A DNA stretch of 34,260 nucleotides from JAYOFM01 sp038117225 (GCA_038117225.1 JAYOFM010000021.1:1-34260), one strand, 5' to 3'. Shown: positions 1 through 8,950, counted from the stretch's first letter. The notes: generated from the letters alone by a model not told the origin. A program made the numbers and translations.

Positions 1-1
1 G

Positions 2-1468
2 TCATACACCATCGGGCCAAGTACCGTTTTACAGGTCGCCGTCCTAGCGCTTGCCTTCGATACGATTTTGAACTGGTGGCGCAACACGAACAACGGCAAC
101 GAACTTACAGGCCGTATCGTCGCAGGCATTTCCGTATTGCTAATTCTCGCCGCCGAAGCCTCGTGGTTACTCGTGCCAACTCAAATTATCGCCGAAATTC
201 CCCTCTTTCTCACCTTGATCGGCGCATTCTGCCTGACAACTGTACTATGGCAGCGCCATTCACACACTTTCATCGTTTGCCTTAGCATTGGGATCGCCGT
301 TGGCGCCCACAACGTGATGAAATCAACCGGCCTCATCGCCGTGCCCGCAGTCGTATTCGTCGGAGTGGCCGCCGCGATTACCTCCAAAGGAGCCGGCAAA
401 TACTGGATACGACTGCTTATTGTCTATGTTTTGCCGATAGCACTCCCGAGCCTGCTGGCAATCTTGACGTGGCGACATTTCGGAACCCAGACAAGCGGCG
501 TATGCCAGAACAATTTGGTATCAATGCTATTTTCGCGCGCTTACGTTTTTACCGAAATAAACCGTGGAATAACACTTGCGTGGCAGTTGATTTTTACGTC
601 CGCAATTTATATCAGCAGCTATAAAATACCTGTGTTGATAACAAGCCTTGTTGGTTTGGCCTGCGGTCTATCTGACCGACGGTTACGATGGCCATCTTTC
701 GGCGTATTGGTTTTCTTTCTTGGTTTTTTATGCGCATTGTTTCTCGCATATTTTGTATGCGCTGATGGGTTCATGGAACCGATGTCTTCATTGCAACGTT
801 ACTTACAAATACCTATACGTTTACTTCATTTCTTCGGTCTTTTAGTGTTGGTTTGTTTTTCCACAGTGCGAATAAACGAAATGTTGTCACAGTTTTTCCC
901 TGACGGACGAATGCTTTACATCTTGGGGTTCGCCGGATTAGCAGCGCTTGGCGGATACCAAACTCTTCAGATTTTTCGTTCATTCGAAGAAATTCGAACT
1001 CCCCCGGCGCGCGTTGAAATTCTTGAACATATTCAAAACTTTCCAACCGACGTGGATATCATTCGTAAGGCGTTACGCGTGCGGGGAATTGAGCACGGGA
1101 AGGCGCTTCTCGTGTATCGCTATTCTTCTAACCTCCCATTATCGATCGCGTGGAACGCGGAAACCCCGTCGCGGCGGCGAGGCGACAAATCCGTTGGCGA
1201 CGAGGACCGGTTTTTTGTATTCGAATATTACTCCAACGAAAAGAACTACATCCATCCCGGGAGGAAGAGAGAACTTACTGCGGTATGGCTCCAGCAGTTT
1301 GATGTTGTCTGGCCGGTTTCGAACGCTTCCTGGATACGGGAAGCCGTCGGCCGAATTACTAATAACTCGGCATGCATTGAGAGCCCGAATGCTTTTTTAA
1401 TCGTACGAGACGTGTCAGGCGGAAGTTCGTTTTCATGCATTCCACGGACGTTACCGAGGAATGAATAA
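2..1468 (+). CDS. Polytopic membrane protein, GT-C-like architecture (5' partial)
   Basis: The reading frame is open from base 2 with no stop upstream, so the gene continues beyond the window; 488 codons are visible. The TTG at 68 is probably internal, because good hydrophobic sequence precedes it. Roughly nine or ten hydrophobic segments fill the first ~310 residues, followed by a soluble C-terminal domain of ~150 residues with motifs such as ALLVYRYSSN and DRFFVFEYYS. Many membrane glycosyltransferases of the GT-C type have this plan, but I see no diagnostic catalytic motif, so the function is unassigned. Base composition is clearly more AT-rich (notably 520-900) than the next gene, suggesting separate acquisition. 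Its stop (1466-1468) lies inside the start of the 5-oxoprolinase gene, an 8-nt overlap. A lipid or polysaccharide glycosylation role is inference, encouraged only by the GT2 gene at the other end of the window. Confidence 0.7.
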   Translation, partial: SYTIGPSTVLQVAVLALAFDTILNWWRNTNNGNELTGRIVAGISVLLILAAEASWLLVPTQIIAEIPLFLTLIGAFCLTTVLWQRHSHTFIVCLSIGIAVGAHNVMKSTGLIAVPAVVFVGVAAAITSKGAGKYWIRLLIVYVLPIALPSLLAILTWRHFGTQTSGVCQNNLVSMLFSRAYVFTEINRGITLAWQLIFTSAIYISSYKIPVLITSLVGLACGLSDRRLRWPSFGVLVFFLGFLCALFLAYFVCADGFMEPMSSLQRYLQIPIRLLHFFGLLVLVCFSTVRINEMLSQFFPDGRMLYILGFAGLAALGGYQTLQIFRSFEEIRTPPARVEILEHIQNFPTDVDIIRKALRVRGIEHGKALLVYRYSSNLPLSIAWNAETPSRRRGDKSVGDEDRFFVFEYYSNEKNYIHPGRKRELTAVWLQQFDVVWPVSNASWIREAVGRITNNSACIESPNAFLIVRDVSGGSSFSCIPRTLPRNE

Positions 1469-4400
1469 CCACGGGAATTGGGAAATCTGGATCGACCGCG
1501 GCGGCACGTTCACCGACCTGGTGGCGCGCCGTCCGGGCGGCGAACTGGTGACCCACAAGCTGCTGTCGGAGAACCCGGAACAGTACGACGACGCGGCGAT
1601 CCAAGGTATTCGCGATCTGTTGGGCCTGACGCCGGGGGAACCGATCCCGTCCGGCGCCATCGACGCCGTCAAGATGGGGACCACCGTCGCCACCAATGCA
1701 CTGCTGGAAAGAACCGGTGACCGAACACTGCTGGCCATCACCAAGGGCTTCGCCGATGCCCTGCGTATTGCCTATCAGAACCGGCCGAAGTTGTTCGAAC
1801 GCCATATCCACCTGCCGGAGATGCTTTACGACCGGGTGGTGGAAATCGACGAACGCCTGCGCGCCGATGGGCATGTGCTGACGGCACCGGATGCGGCCGC
1901 CATTCGCGCCGATCTGTCCGAAGCGTTCGCCGACGGTATCCGTGCCATCGCGATCGTGCTGATGCACGGCTACCGGTTCACCGAACACGAAGCCCTGGTC
2001 GCGGACATCGCGCGTGATGTCGGCTTCACCCAGATATCCGCATCCCACGCGGTCAGCCCGTTGATGAAACTGGTGTCGCGCGGCGACACCACGGTGGTGG
2101 ACGCCTATCTATCGCCGATCCTCAGACGCTATGTCGACCAGGTCGCAAGCAGCCTATATGCGGACACAAACATCGGTCCGGGCGGCCCCAGGTTGATGTT
2201 CATGCAATCCAATGGTGGCCTGACCGATGCGACGCTGTTTCAGGGCAAGGATTCGATATTGTCTGGCCCGGCCGGTGGCGTCGTCGGCATGGCGCGCACC
2301 GCCGCCATGGCGGGATATCGCAAGGTCATCGGCTTCGACATGGGCGGCACCTCGACCGACGTGGCGCATTTCGACGGTGAATTCGAACGCGCCTTTGAAA
2401 CACAAGTCGCCGGCGTGCGCCTGCGCGCACCGATGATGCGCATCCATACGGTGGCGGCGGGTGGCGGCTCGATCCTGCATTTCGATGGTGCGCGCTACCG
2501 GGTCGGCCCCGACAGCGCCGGCGCCAATCCGGGCCCCGCCTGCTATCGGCGCGGCGGCCCGCTCGCGGTAACCGACTGCAATGTCATGATGGGAAAGATT
2601 CAGCCTCGGTTCTTTCCCAGCCTATTCGGGGCGACGGCCGACCAGCCGCTCGACGCCGCCGTGGTGACAAAAAGGTTCGAGGCGCTGGCGGCCGAGATCA
2701 GCGCCAAGACCGGCCAACCAGCCGCCGATCCGGTACAGGTAGCCGAGGGCTTCCTCACCATTGCCGTCGAAAACATGGCCAATGCCATCAAGCAGATATC
2801 CGTGCAGCGTGGATACGACGTCACCGAGTACACGCTCAACTGTTTCGGCGGCGCCGCCGGCCAGCATGCCTGCCTGGTCGCCGATGCGCTCGGCATGACG
2901 CAGGTGATGATCCATCCGTTTGCCGGCGCACTGTCAGCCTATGGCATGGGACTCGCCGACATCCGGGCCATGCGCGAGGGCGCCGTCGAGGCGCCATTGG
3001 AAGCCGGCGTCACCAAGGCCCTGTCCGACCGCCTCGACGAACTTGAATGCGAGGCCATCGATGAGTTGGTGGGCCAGGGCATTCGCGCCGATCAGATCAC
3101 CGTCCTCCGCAAGGCGCATATCCGTTACACCGGCACCGACAGCATGTTGGTGGTCGATTTCGCCGACCGGCGCACCATGATTGGCGAGTTCGAGGAAACC
3201 CACAAACAACGTTTTGGTTTCACCGCGCCCGGTCGCGGTCATGTGGTCGAGGCGGTATCTGTCGAGGCGATCTCGGCGGCCGCGACGGTCGCCGACCCGG
3301 AACTGGAAGACATTCCCGGCGCCGTCGCGCTGCGACCGCGCGCCGCGGTCAAGATGTACTCCGGTGGTGCCTGGCACGCGACGCCTGTGCACGCCCGTGA
3401 GGCGCTGCTGCCCGGTGATAGTATTGCCGGGCCGGCGATCATCGCCGAAGACACCTCGACCACGGTGGTCGAACCCGGCTGGCGGGCACAACTCAACCGG
3501 CGCGGCCATTTGATCCTCAACCGGGTCGAGGCGCGGCCGACACAACACGCCATCGGCACCGACGCCGATCCGGTGATGCTGGAAGTGTTCAACAATCTGT
3601 TCATGTCCATCGCCGAACAGATGGGCGCGACGCTCGCCAACACAGCCTATTCGGTCAACATCAAGGAACGGCTGGATTTTTCCTGCGCGCTGTTTGACCG
3701 AGACGGCAACCTGATCGCCAACGCGCCGCATATGCCTGTCCATCTGGGTTCCATGGGCGAAAGCATCAAGACCGTCATCCGCAATAATGGCTCCACCATG
3801 AAGCCGGGCAACGTCTACGCCCTCAATGCGCCCTATAACGGCGGCACCCATCTTCCCGACGTCACCGTGATCACGCCGGTCTATGACCACGACGGCGAGG
3901 ATGTTCTGTTCTACGTCGGCTCGCGCGGCCATCACGCCGACATCGGCGGTACGACGCCGGGATCCATGCCGCCGGACAGCACCTCGGTCGTGGAGGAAGG
4001 GGTGCTGATCGACAACTTCCTACTGGTCGAGGAAGGCGTGCTGCGCGAGGCCGAGACACGCGACCTGCTGGCCTCTGGTACCTACCCGGTACGCAACGTG
4101 GAACAAAACCTGGCCGATCTGGGCGCCCTCGTCGCCCCCAAAGAAAACGGAGCCCACGAACTGCGCCGCATGGTCGGCCACTTCGGCCTCGACGTGGTCT
4201 GGGCCTACATGGGTCATGTCCAGGACAATGCCGAGGAAAGCGTGCGCCGGGTGCTCGACGTGCTGACTGACGGTAGTTTTGACTATGAGATGGATTCCGG
4301 CGCCCACATCCGTGTCGCCATCACCATCGACAAGCCAGCACGCCGCGCCACCATCGATTTCACCGGCACGTCGGAACAGTTGGATAACAATTTTAACGCC

Positions 4401-5102
4401 CCCACCGCCGTCTGCATGGCGGCGGTGCTGTATGTCTTCCGTAGTCTCGTGGATGATGACATCCCGCTTAACGCCGGTTGCCTAAAGCCGCTCGACATTA
4501 TCATCCCCGAAGGTTCGATGCTAAGCCCGCGCCACCCGGCGGCGGTGGTCGCCGGCAATGTGGAAACTTCGCAATGCATCACCGAAACCCTATACGGGGC
4601 GCTTGGCGTGCTCGCCTCGGCCCAGGGCACGATGAATAATTTCACCTTCGGCGACGATCGCTATCAGTATTACGAAACCGTCGCCGGTGGATCCGGTGCC
4701 GGGCCGGACTTCGACGGCACCGACGCGGTGCAGACGCATATGACCAATTCCCGCCTCACCGATCCGGAGGTCTTGGAATGGCGTTTCCCCGTGTTGCTGG
4801 AGGATTTCCACATCCGTGAAGGTTCCGGCGGCGCCGGACGCCATCGCGGCGGCAATGGGGTCGTCCGCCGGGTGAAATTCCTGCAACAGATGACGGCGGC
4901 GATTCTATCCGGCAATCGCCGCACCGAACCCTTCGGCGTCGCCGGCGGTGGCCCCGGCAAACGCGGCGAGAACCGGGTCGAACGCGCCGACGGGCGAATC
5001 GAAATCCTTGGCGGCACCGATCAGACGGAAATGCGGCCGGATGATGTGTTCGTCATCGAAAGTCCCGGCGGCGGCGGATATGGCCCGGTGAACGGGGCGT
5101 AA
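1461..5102 (+). CDS. 5-oxoprolinase / hydantoinase, fused HyuA-HyuB
   Basis: A 1213-aa member of the hydantoinase/5-oxoprolinase family, in which ATP-dependent ring opening converts 5-oxo-L-proline (or hydantoin-like substrates) to the linear amino acid. The N-terminal HyuA half carries the ATPase-type motif WIDRGGTFTDLVARR near residue 10 and a second actin-like motif GFDMGGTSTDVAHFDG near residue 290. The HyuB half begins near residue 700 and includes NAPYNGGTHLPDVTVITP and a C-terminal GGGGYG. The length matches fused eukaryote-type or bacterial 5-oxoprolinases (~1200-1290 aa). The start is supported by the Shine-Dalgarno-like GAGGA directly upstream and by the family's usual N-terminus. 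The gene is high-GC, unlike the upstream gene it overlaps by 8 nt. The cytosolic substrate could be a hydantoin or N-methylhydantoin rather than oxoproline; sequence alone does not separate these. Confidence 0.93.
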   Translation: MNNHGNWEIWIDRGGTFTDLVARRPGGELVTHKLLSENPEQYDDAAIQGIRDLLGLTPGEPIPSGAIDAVKMGTTVATNALLERTGDRTLLAITKGFADALRIAYQNRPKLFERHIHLPEMLYDRVVEIDERLRADGHVLTAPDAAAIRADLSEAFADGIRAIAIVLMHGYRFTEHEALVADIARDVGFTQISASHAVSPLMKLVSRGDTTVVDAYLSPILRRYVDQVASSLYADTNIGPGGPRLMFMQSNGGLTDATLFQGKDSILSGPAGGVVGMARTAAMAGYRKVIGFDMGGTSTDVAHFDGEFERAFETQVAGVRLRAPMMRIHTVAAGGGSILHFDGARYRVGPDSAGANPGPACYRRGGPLAVTDCNVMMGKIQPRFFPSLFGATADQPLDAAVVTKRFEALAAEISAKTGQPAADPVQVAEGFLTIAVENMANAIKQISVQRGYDVTEYTLNCFGGAAGQHACLVADALGMTQVMIHPFAGALSAYGMGLADIRAMREGAVEAPLEAGVTKALSDRLDELECEAIDELVGQGIRADQITVLRKAHIRYTGTDSMLVVDFADRRTMIGEFEETHKQRFGFTAPGRGHVVEAVSVEAISAAATVADPELEDIPGAVALRPRAAVKMYSGGAWHATPVHAREALLPGDSIAGPAIIAEDTSTTVVEPGWRAQLNRRGHLILNRVEARPTQHAIGTDADPVMLEVFNNLFMSIAEQMGATLANTAYSVNIKERLDFSCALFDRDGNLIANAPHMPVHLGSMGESIKTVIRNNGSTMKPGNVYALNAPYNGGTHLPDVTVITPVYDHDGEDVLFYVGSRGHHADIGGTTPGSMPPDSTSVVEEGVLIDNFLLVEEGVLREAETRDLLASGTYPVRNVEQNLADLGALVAPKENGAHELRRMVGHFGLDVVWAYMGHVQDNAEESVRRVLDVLTDGSFDYEMDSGAHIRVAITIDKPARRATIDFTGTSEQLDNNFNAPTAVCMAAVLYVFRSLVDDDIPLNAGCLKPLDIIIPEGSMLSPRHPAAVVAGNVETSQCITETLYGALGVLASAQGTMNNFTFGDDRYQYYETVAGGSGAGPDFDGTDAVQTHMTNSRLTDPEVLEWRFPVLLEDFHIREGSGGAGRHRGGNGVVRRVKFLQQMTAAILSGNRRTEPFGVAGGGPGKRGENRVERADGRIEILGGTDQTEMRPDDVFVIESPGGGGYGPVNGA

Positions 5103-5237
5103 ACCAGCAACGCCGCCGCTATATATCGCTGGAAATCCGCGAACATCCCACAATATATGGGTGCCCAGCCGGTTCCTGAGATCCATTGAGCGACCGCAAT
5201 GCGTTGATATGCGCGGGATTCCCCGCTCAGCATCGGT

Positions 5238-5266
5238 TTGACCGGCTGATTCAACAGCATTAGACT
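5238..5266 (+). promoter_or_regulatory. Candidate sigma-70 promoter for the TolC-like gene
   Basis: TTGACC (5238-5243) and TAGACT (5261-5266) are separated by exactly 17 bp, lying ~55 bp upstream of the preferred start at 5321. The match is 5/6 to the -35 consensus and 4/6 to the -10. The rest of the 5103-5320 interval shows no other gene that I can support and no clear terminator for the oxoprolinase. Confidence 0.45.
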
Positions 5267-5320
5267 TGCAGGCAATCGATTCGGCGCCATCCGGTGCCCG
5301 ACGTCTTGGGGAAGCACGTC

Positions 5321-6649
5321 TTGAAACGATCGGCCTTGGCATCATTGGCGGGTCTGGTTGCGGGTACCGTGTTTACGGTCACGGGTGGTATTGGTGTCGC
5401 CGTGGCCAATCCGCTGGAATCGGAGCTCGCCGACCTCATCAAGAGCCATCCACAAATCCGTGCGTCGGGAAAAAACCTGGAGGCGCAACGCCAAGCTGTC
5501 GGCGTCGCCATCGCCGATTTCTATCCGCAAATTTCGGCCACCGGCGACATCGGACCGGAAGTCATCGATAATCCGTCGACCCGATCCAGTGATCCGGAAA
5601 ACGTCTATACCCGCACCAAGAATACCGCCGGCCTCACCCTCACGCAGAACCTGTTCAACGGCTACCGCACCGCATCTTCGGTGCGCACGGCACGGCTGAA
5701 TAAGGAACTGGCGCAAATCTCGCTCGAAGGAACCCGCCAGAACACGTTGTTCGAGGGCATCAACAGCTACATCGACGTGTTGCGCCAGCGCCGCCTGATT
5801 GAGCTGGCGCGGGAAAATGAAGCGACCATTCAGCGCCAGCTCAACCTGGAAGATGAGCGGGTGCAGCGCGGATCAGGCGTCGCCGTCGACGTGCTTCAGG
5901 CAAAATCACGATTGCAGCGGTCCAAGGAGCAACGGGTACAATTCGAGGGGTCTCTTGAGGACGCTATTTCCCGCTACACCCAAGTTTACGGCCGCGCGCC
6001 CAACATCGACACCATGATGGACCCGGTACCGCCAGTCGATCTCATCCCCAGCCAATTGGAACGCTCGGTGGAAATCGCCATCACCGAAAATCCGGCGGTG
6101 GGAAATTCCGGTACCAATGTCGAGGTCGCCCGCGAGAGACGTCGCAATATCGCCGGCGAACTGATGCCGACCGTCGATCTAGAAGCTGCTTGGAACTACG
6201 AGAAGCACAACAACGCCACGCTCGGCACGCGTCGCGACTATTCGCTTGTGCTGTCGGCGACGTGGGATTTGTTCACTGGCTTTTCGACTCGTTCCAGCCA
6301 GTCTCAAGCGTCGTTCCAGTATCATGCATCGAAGGACGAGCATGAGTTCTCGACTCGCAAGGTCATCGAACAGACTAAGCTCGCCTGGCAGGCTCTGTTG
6401 ACCGCGAGAGAGCGGCTGGAGTTACTGGAAAACGCCGTCAACATCGCCTCCGAGGTTTTCGAGAGCCGCAAGAAATTGCGCGAGGCCGGCAAGGAAACCG
6501 TGATCAACGTGCTCGACGCGGAAAATGAGGTGAACTCGGCGCAGATCAACTTCACGTCGGCGTCCTATGACGAGCGCATCGCCGTCTATCAGTTGTTGCT
6601 CGCCATGGGCCGGCTCGACCCGGTCCATCTCAGCATAAATCTGCGCTAG
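5321..6649 (+). CDS. TolC-family outer-membrane efflux/secretion protein
   Basis: A 442-aa protein of the TolC/OEP family, the trimeric outer-membrane channel of type I secretion or RND/MFS efflux systems. The TTG start gives a normal signal peptide (MKRSALASLAGLVAG followed by a hydrophobic core ending near AVA-NP) and has GGGGA upstream. A GTG at 5294 in the same frame would add nine residues. Two homologous halves are visible, each with long amphipathic helices and the family hallmarks LTQNLFNGYRTASSVRTA near residue 110 and SATWDLFTGFSTRSS near residue 310. It closes with the usual LLLAMGRLDP. No membrane-fusion protein or inner-membrane pump lies next to it, so its partner must be elsewhere. 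Substrate unknown. Confidence 0.92.
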   Translation: MKRSALASLAGLVAGTVFTVTGGIGVAVANPLESELADLIKSHPQIRASGKNLEAQRQAVGVAIADFYPQISATGDIGPEVIDNPSTRSSDPENVYTRTKNTAGLTLTQNLFNGYRTASSVRTARLNKELAQISLEGTRQNTLFEGINSYIDVLRQRRLIELARENEATIQRQLNLEDERVQRGSGVAVDVLQAKSRLQRSKEQRVQFEGSLEDAISRYTQVYGRAPNIDTMMDPVPPVDLIPSQLERSVEIAITENPAVGNSGTNVEVARERRRNIAGELMPTVDLEAAWNYEKHNNATLGTRRDYSLVLSATWDLFTGFSTRSSQSQASFQYHASKDEHEFSTRKVIEQTKLAWQALLTARERLELLENAVNIASEVFESRKKLREAGKETVINVLDAENEVNSAQINFTSASYDERIAVYQLLLAMGRLDPVHLSINLR

Positions 6650-6669
6650 GCGCGGGCGGCATTCCCATC

Positions 6670-7644
6670 ATGAATCCCTTGGTCACCTTGCAAGACATCC
6701 AACGCGCCCGCGCCGCGTTGCCGGGCGACGTCCGCCTGACCCCGATCCTGCCGCTGGCCCGCACCTCGGCCGAGATCGGCGAGGAAAGACTGTTCCTCAA
6801 GTGCGAAAATCTGCAGGTCACCGGTGCCTACAAAATCCGTGCCGCCTTCACCATGTTGAATGCGCTGACGGAGGCGCAGCGAGCCAAGGGCGTGGTCATG
6901 ACGTCGTCGGGCAACTTCGCCCAGGCCTTCGCCTATGCTGGCCGCCAGATGGGTATTCCCATCGTCGTCGTCATGCTTGATGCCACCAGCCCTTATAAGG
7001 TTGAGGCGACGCAAGGCCACGGTGCCGAGGTTTATTTCTGTGGCGCCAACGCCATGGACCGCCAGCCAACGGTGCTGCGGGTCGCCGCGGAACGCGGCAT
7101 GACCGCCATCGACACCTGGGAGGAGCCGCCGATCACCGCCGGGCACGGGTCCATCGGCCTGGAAATCATCGAACAGATGCCGGATGTGCAGCAAGTCCTG
7201 GTGCCCGTCTCCTCGGGCGGCGTGTGCGCCGGCATCACCACGGCGATCAAACTCAGCCGGCCCGACATCCGGGTCGTCGGCGTCCAGCCGGAACACGCCA
7301 ATGCCGCCTATGTGTCGATGGCGGCGGGTGAGCCAACCGCCATCAACGATTGGGATAGTATTGCCGACGGTCTGTCGGCGCGACGTCCCGGTGAATTTCC
7401 GTTCCGCCATCTGAAGGAATATCTCGACGAGATCGTGTTGATTTCGGAATCCGATATCGGCCGCGCGTTCGAGACCCTGCTTTCCCGGGCCAAAATTCTC
7501 GGCGAGCCCGCCGGCGTCGTCGCGCCGGCGGGCTTTCTGGCCGACAAGGTCGATACCTCGCTGAAGACCGTGGCCACGGTTACCGGCGGCAATCTGACCA
7601 AGGACACCATGGCCAGGCTCACGGCCCTCGCCGGCTCTGCCTAA
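6670..7644 (+). CDS. PLP-dependent threonine/serine dehydratase-like protein
   Basis: A 324-aa fold type II PLP enzyme of the threonine/serine dehydratase family, expected to deaminate L-threonine or L-serine to a 2-oxo acid plus ammonia. Lys55 in TGAYKIRAA is the predicted Schiff-base lysine, SSGNFAQ near residue 79 is the substrate-binding loop, and VSSGGVCAGI near residue 180 is the glycine-rich phosphate loop. There is no C-terminal ACT regulatory domain, so it resembles catabolic or short-form dehydratases rather than full biosynthetic IlvA. Ser/Thr racemases share the fold, so substrate and reaction are not certain. The gene starts 20 bp after the TolC-like gene and its TAA stop overlaps the ATG of egtD (TAATG), indicating translational coupling. 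Confidence 0.88.
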   Translation: MNPLVTLQDIQRARAALPGDVRLTPILPLARTSAEIGEERLFLKCENLQVTGAYKIRAAFTMLNALTEAQRAKGVVMTSSGNFAQAFAYAGRQMGIPIVVVMLDATSPYKVEATQGHGAEVYFCGANAMDRQPTVLRVAAERGMTAIDTWEEPPITAGHGSIGLEIIEQMPDVQQVLVPVSSGGVCAGITTAIKLSRPDIRVVGVQPEHANAAYVSMAAGEPTAINDWDSIADGLSARRPGEFPFRHLKEYLDEIVLISESDIGRAFETLLSRAKILGEPAGVVAPAGFLADKVDTSLKTVATVTGGNLTKDTMARLTALAGSA

Positions 7645-8597
7645 TGCCGGCAGCAGATGACGCCGCGAACAACCAAAAGTTTTTGATCGACGCGCTCGCC
7701 GGCCTCTCCGCTTCCCCAAAGACCCTGCCCTGCAAATATTTTTATGACGAACGCGGATGTGAGCTTTTTCGCCAGATTTGCGAGGTGCCGGAATACTATG
7801 TGACGCGGGTCGAGACCGCCTTGCTAACCGACATTGCGGACGAGGCGGCGGCATTGATGGGTGCCGGCGCGTGTATCATCGAGTACGGCACCGGGTCATC
7901 GGAAAAGATCCGTATACTCCTACGCGCGCTCGACAGCCCATCGGCTTTTATTGGTGTCGATCTGGCCGCCGGCGCCTTACGCGGTGTCGTGGAGATCGTG
8001 ACACGCGATTTCCCGGAGGTGATCGCGCATGCGGTCTGCGCCGACTTCACGCAGCCGTTTGAAATTCCGGACGTGCCCGTTCCGGGGCGGCGGGTGGTGT
8101 TTTTCCCCGGGTCCTCCCTGGGGAATTTTGACCATACCCAATCGGTCGCGTTTCTCGCCACGGCGACCCGTCTGGCCGGTCCCGGCGGAGCGATGTTGAT
8201 CGGCGTCGATCTAAAGAAGGACGAGGCCATTCTCAACGCCGCCTACGACGACTCCAAGGGGGTCACGGCGGCGTTCAACCTGAATCTGCTTGCGCGCCTC
8301 AATCGTGAGTGCGGCGCGGACTTCGATCTCACCGCGTTCCGCCACCGCGCCTTCTACAACGCCGGTCCCGGCCGGATCGAAATGCATCTGGTCAGTCTGC
8401 GCGAACAGGTGGTCTCATTGGGCGGCAGCGCCATCACCTTCGCCGAAGGCGAAACCATTCATACGGAAAACTCCTACAAATACGGCGTCGAGGAATTCCA
8501 GGACCTGGCCCGACGCGCCGGTTTTGACCCCATACGAACGTGGACCGACGCGGACAATCTATACGGCCTGCATTATCTGAGCGTCGCCACCAATTGA
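7644..8597 (+). CDS. egtD: L-histidine N-alpha-methyltransferase EgtD
   Basis: A 317-aa SAM-dependent enzyme that trimethylates histidine to hercynine, the first step to ergothioneine. Length and layout match EgtD. The SAM loop is YGTGSSEKIR near residue 81, the acidic ribose-binding motif is FIGVDLA near 102, and FFPGSSLGNF lies near 153. The histidine-binding region is FYNAGPGRIEMHL near 237, and Glu275/Ser277 in IHTENSYKY correspond to the residues that grip the substrate imidazole in characterised EgtD. No egtB (sulfoxide synthase) is adjacent, so ergothioneine production would need an unlinked gene; hercynine alone could be the product. The gene is coupled by a 1-nt overlap to the preceding dehydratase and followed by a strong terminator. 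Confidence 0.93.
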   Translation: MPAADDAANNQKFLIDALAGLSASPKTLPCKYFYDERGCELFRQICEVPEYYVTRVETALLTDIADEAAALMGAGACIIEYGTGSSEKIRILLRALDSPSAFIGVDLAAGALRGVVEIVTRDFPEVIAHAVCADFTQPFEIPDVPVPGRRVVFFPGSSLGNFDHTQSVAFLATATRLAGPGGAMLIGVDLKKDEAILNAAYDDSKGVTAAFNLNLLARLNRECGADFDLTAFRHRAFYNAGPGRIEMHLVSLREQVVSLGGSAITFAEGETIHTENSYKYGVEEFQDLARRAGFDPIRTWTDADNLYGLHYLSVATN

Positions 8598-8637
8598 TGC
8601 CGGCGATTTCGGCGGCCCCGAACTGCCCGCCAAATAC

Positions 8638-8669
8638 AAAAGCCCCGCGGCAAACGGCGGGGCTTTTTT
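8638..8669 (+). terminator. Intrinsic terminator after egtD (probably bidirectional)
   Basis: AGCCCCGC (8641-8648) pairs with GCGGGGCT (8657-8664) around an 8-nt loop, with A's before the stem and six T's after it. This is a textbook rho-independent terminator for egtD. Read on the minus strand the same stem is followed by a TTTTG T-rich tract, and it lies 31 nt beyond the stop of the minus-strand ORF ending at 8695. Confidence 0.9.
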
Positions 8670-8694
8670 CTCGGGTGCTTATCGCACCGCCCGA

Positions 8695-8895
8695 TCACGA
8701 CCGGGCATCAATGAGAAGACGTCTATATGTATCCTGATCGTTCGGCGGTATCAGCTTCCTACCCTCCCATTCCTTGTTCAGCTTGGCGGTATCATACAGA
8801 GAAAAAAACTTACACGCATTGACCTCGATCAAGGCGCGCCGCTCGAAGGTCCTACCCCAAAAAAAGGAAGGGTCTTGCCCGTGGGCGAGACCCTT
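8695..8895 (-). pseudogene. Orphan coding-like ORF, possible C-terminal gene remnant or very small gene
   Basis: On the minus strand a frame stays open for 66 codons from just after a TAG (8896-8898) to TGA (8695-8697), with no ATG or GTG start. The only plausible start is TTG at 8832, giving 45 residues, with no good ribosome-binding site. The translation looks natural rather than random: segments such as FFWGRTFERRALIEVNAC, KLNKEWEGRKLIPPN and DTYRRLLIDARS, with charged and aromatic residues spaced as in a folded domain. It is less GC-rich than the neighbours. The 5' part coincides with the terminator hairpin and T-run of the upstream minus-strand genes. I read it as the 3' end of a gene truncated by rearrangement, or a short gene with an unusual start. 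Family not recognised. Confidence 0.4.
8857..8895 (-). terminator. Intrinsic terminator of the minus-strand small-gene pair
   Basis: The arms 8868-8879 and 8884-8895 (AAGGGTCTTGCC with its near-perfect complement, one G-T wobble) form a long stem around a short loop. Read on the minus strand it is followed by a run of seven T's. It lies 55 nt beyond the stop of the 88-aa gene, with another hairpin between. Confidence 0.75.
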
Positions 8896-8907
8896 CTAGG
8901 TGGGGGT

Positions 8908-8936
8908 GCGTGGCATTCCGGTCCGAAATGCCACGC
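8908..8936. repeat. Hairpin (10-bp perfect inverted repeat)
   Basis: GCGTGGCATT (8908-8917) is perfectly complementary to AATGCCACGC (8927-8936) around a 9-nt loop. It stands between the stop of the 88-aa minus-strand gene and the terminator at 8857-8895, giving two stems in tandem. No T-run follows it, so it may protect the mRNA 3' end rather than terminate. Confidence 0.6.
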
Positions 8937-8950
8937 TTCGTGCGCCTGGT

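Noticed and set aside
2934..3935. 333-codon minus-strand frame inside the 5-oxoprolinase gene
   Set aside because: Shadow of the conserved HyuA/HyuB sequence; composition rich in Gly, Asp, Arg and His with no recognisable domain.
6646..7854. 402-codon open frame on the minus strand opposite the dehydratase gene
   Set aside because: The plus strand encodes a clear PLP enzyme with catalytic motifs and coupling to egtD. The antisense frame is low-complexity (Gly/Arg/Asp/His-rich), as expected from high-GC codon bias.
8868..8936. Tandem hairpins as the start of a CRISPR-like or repeat array
   Set aside because: The two stems differ in sequence, and there are no repeated units with spacers.
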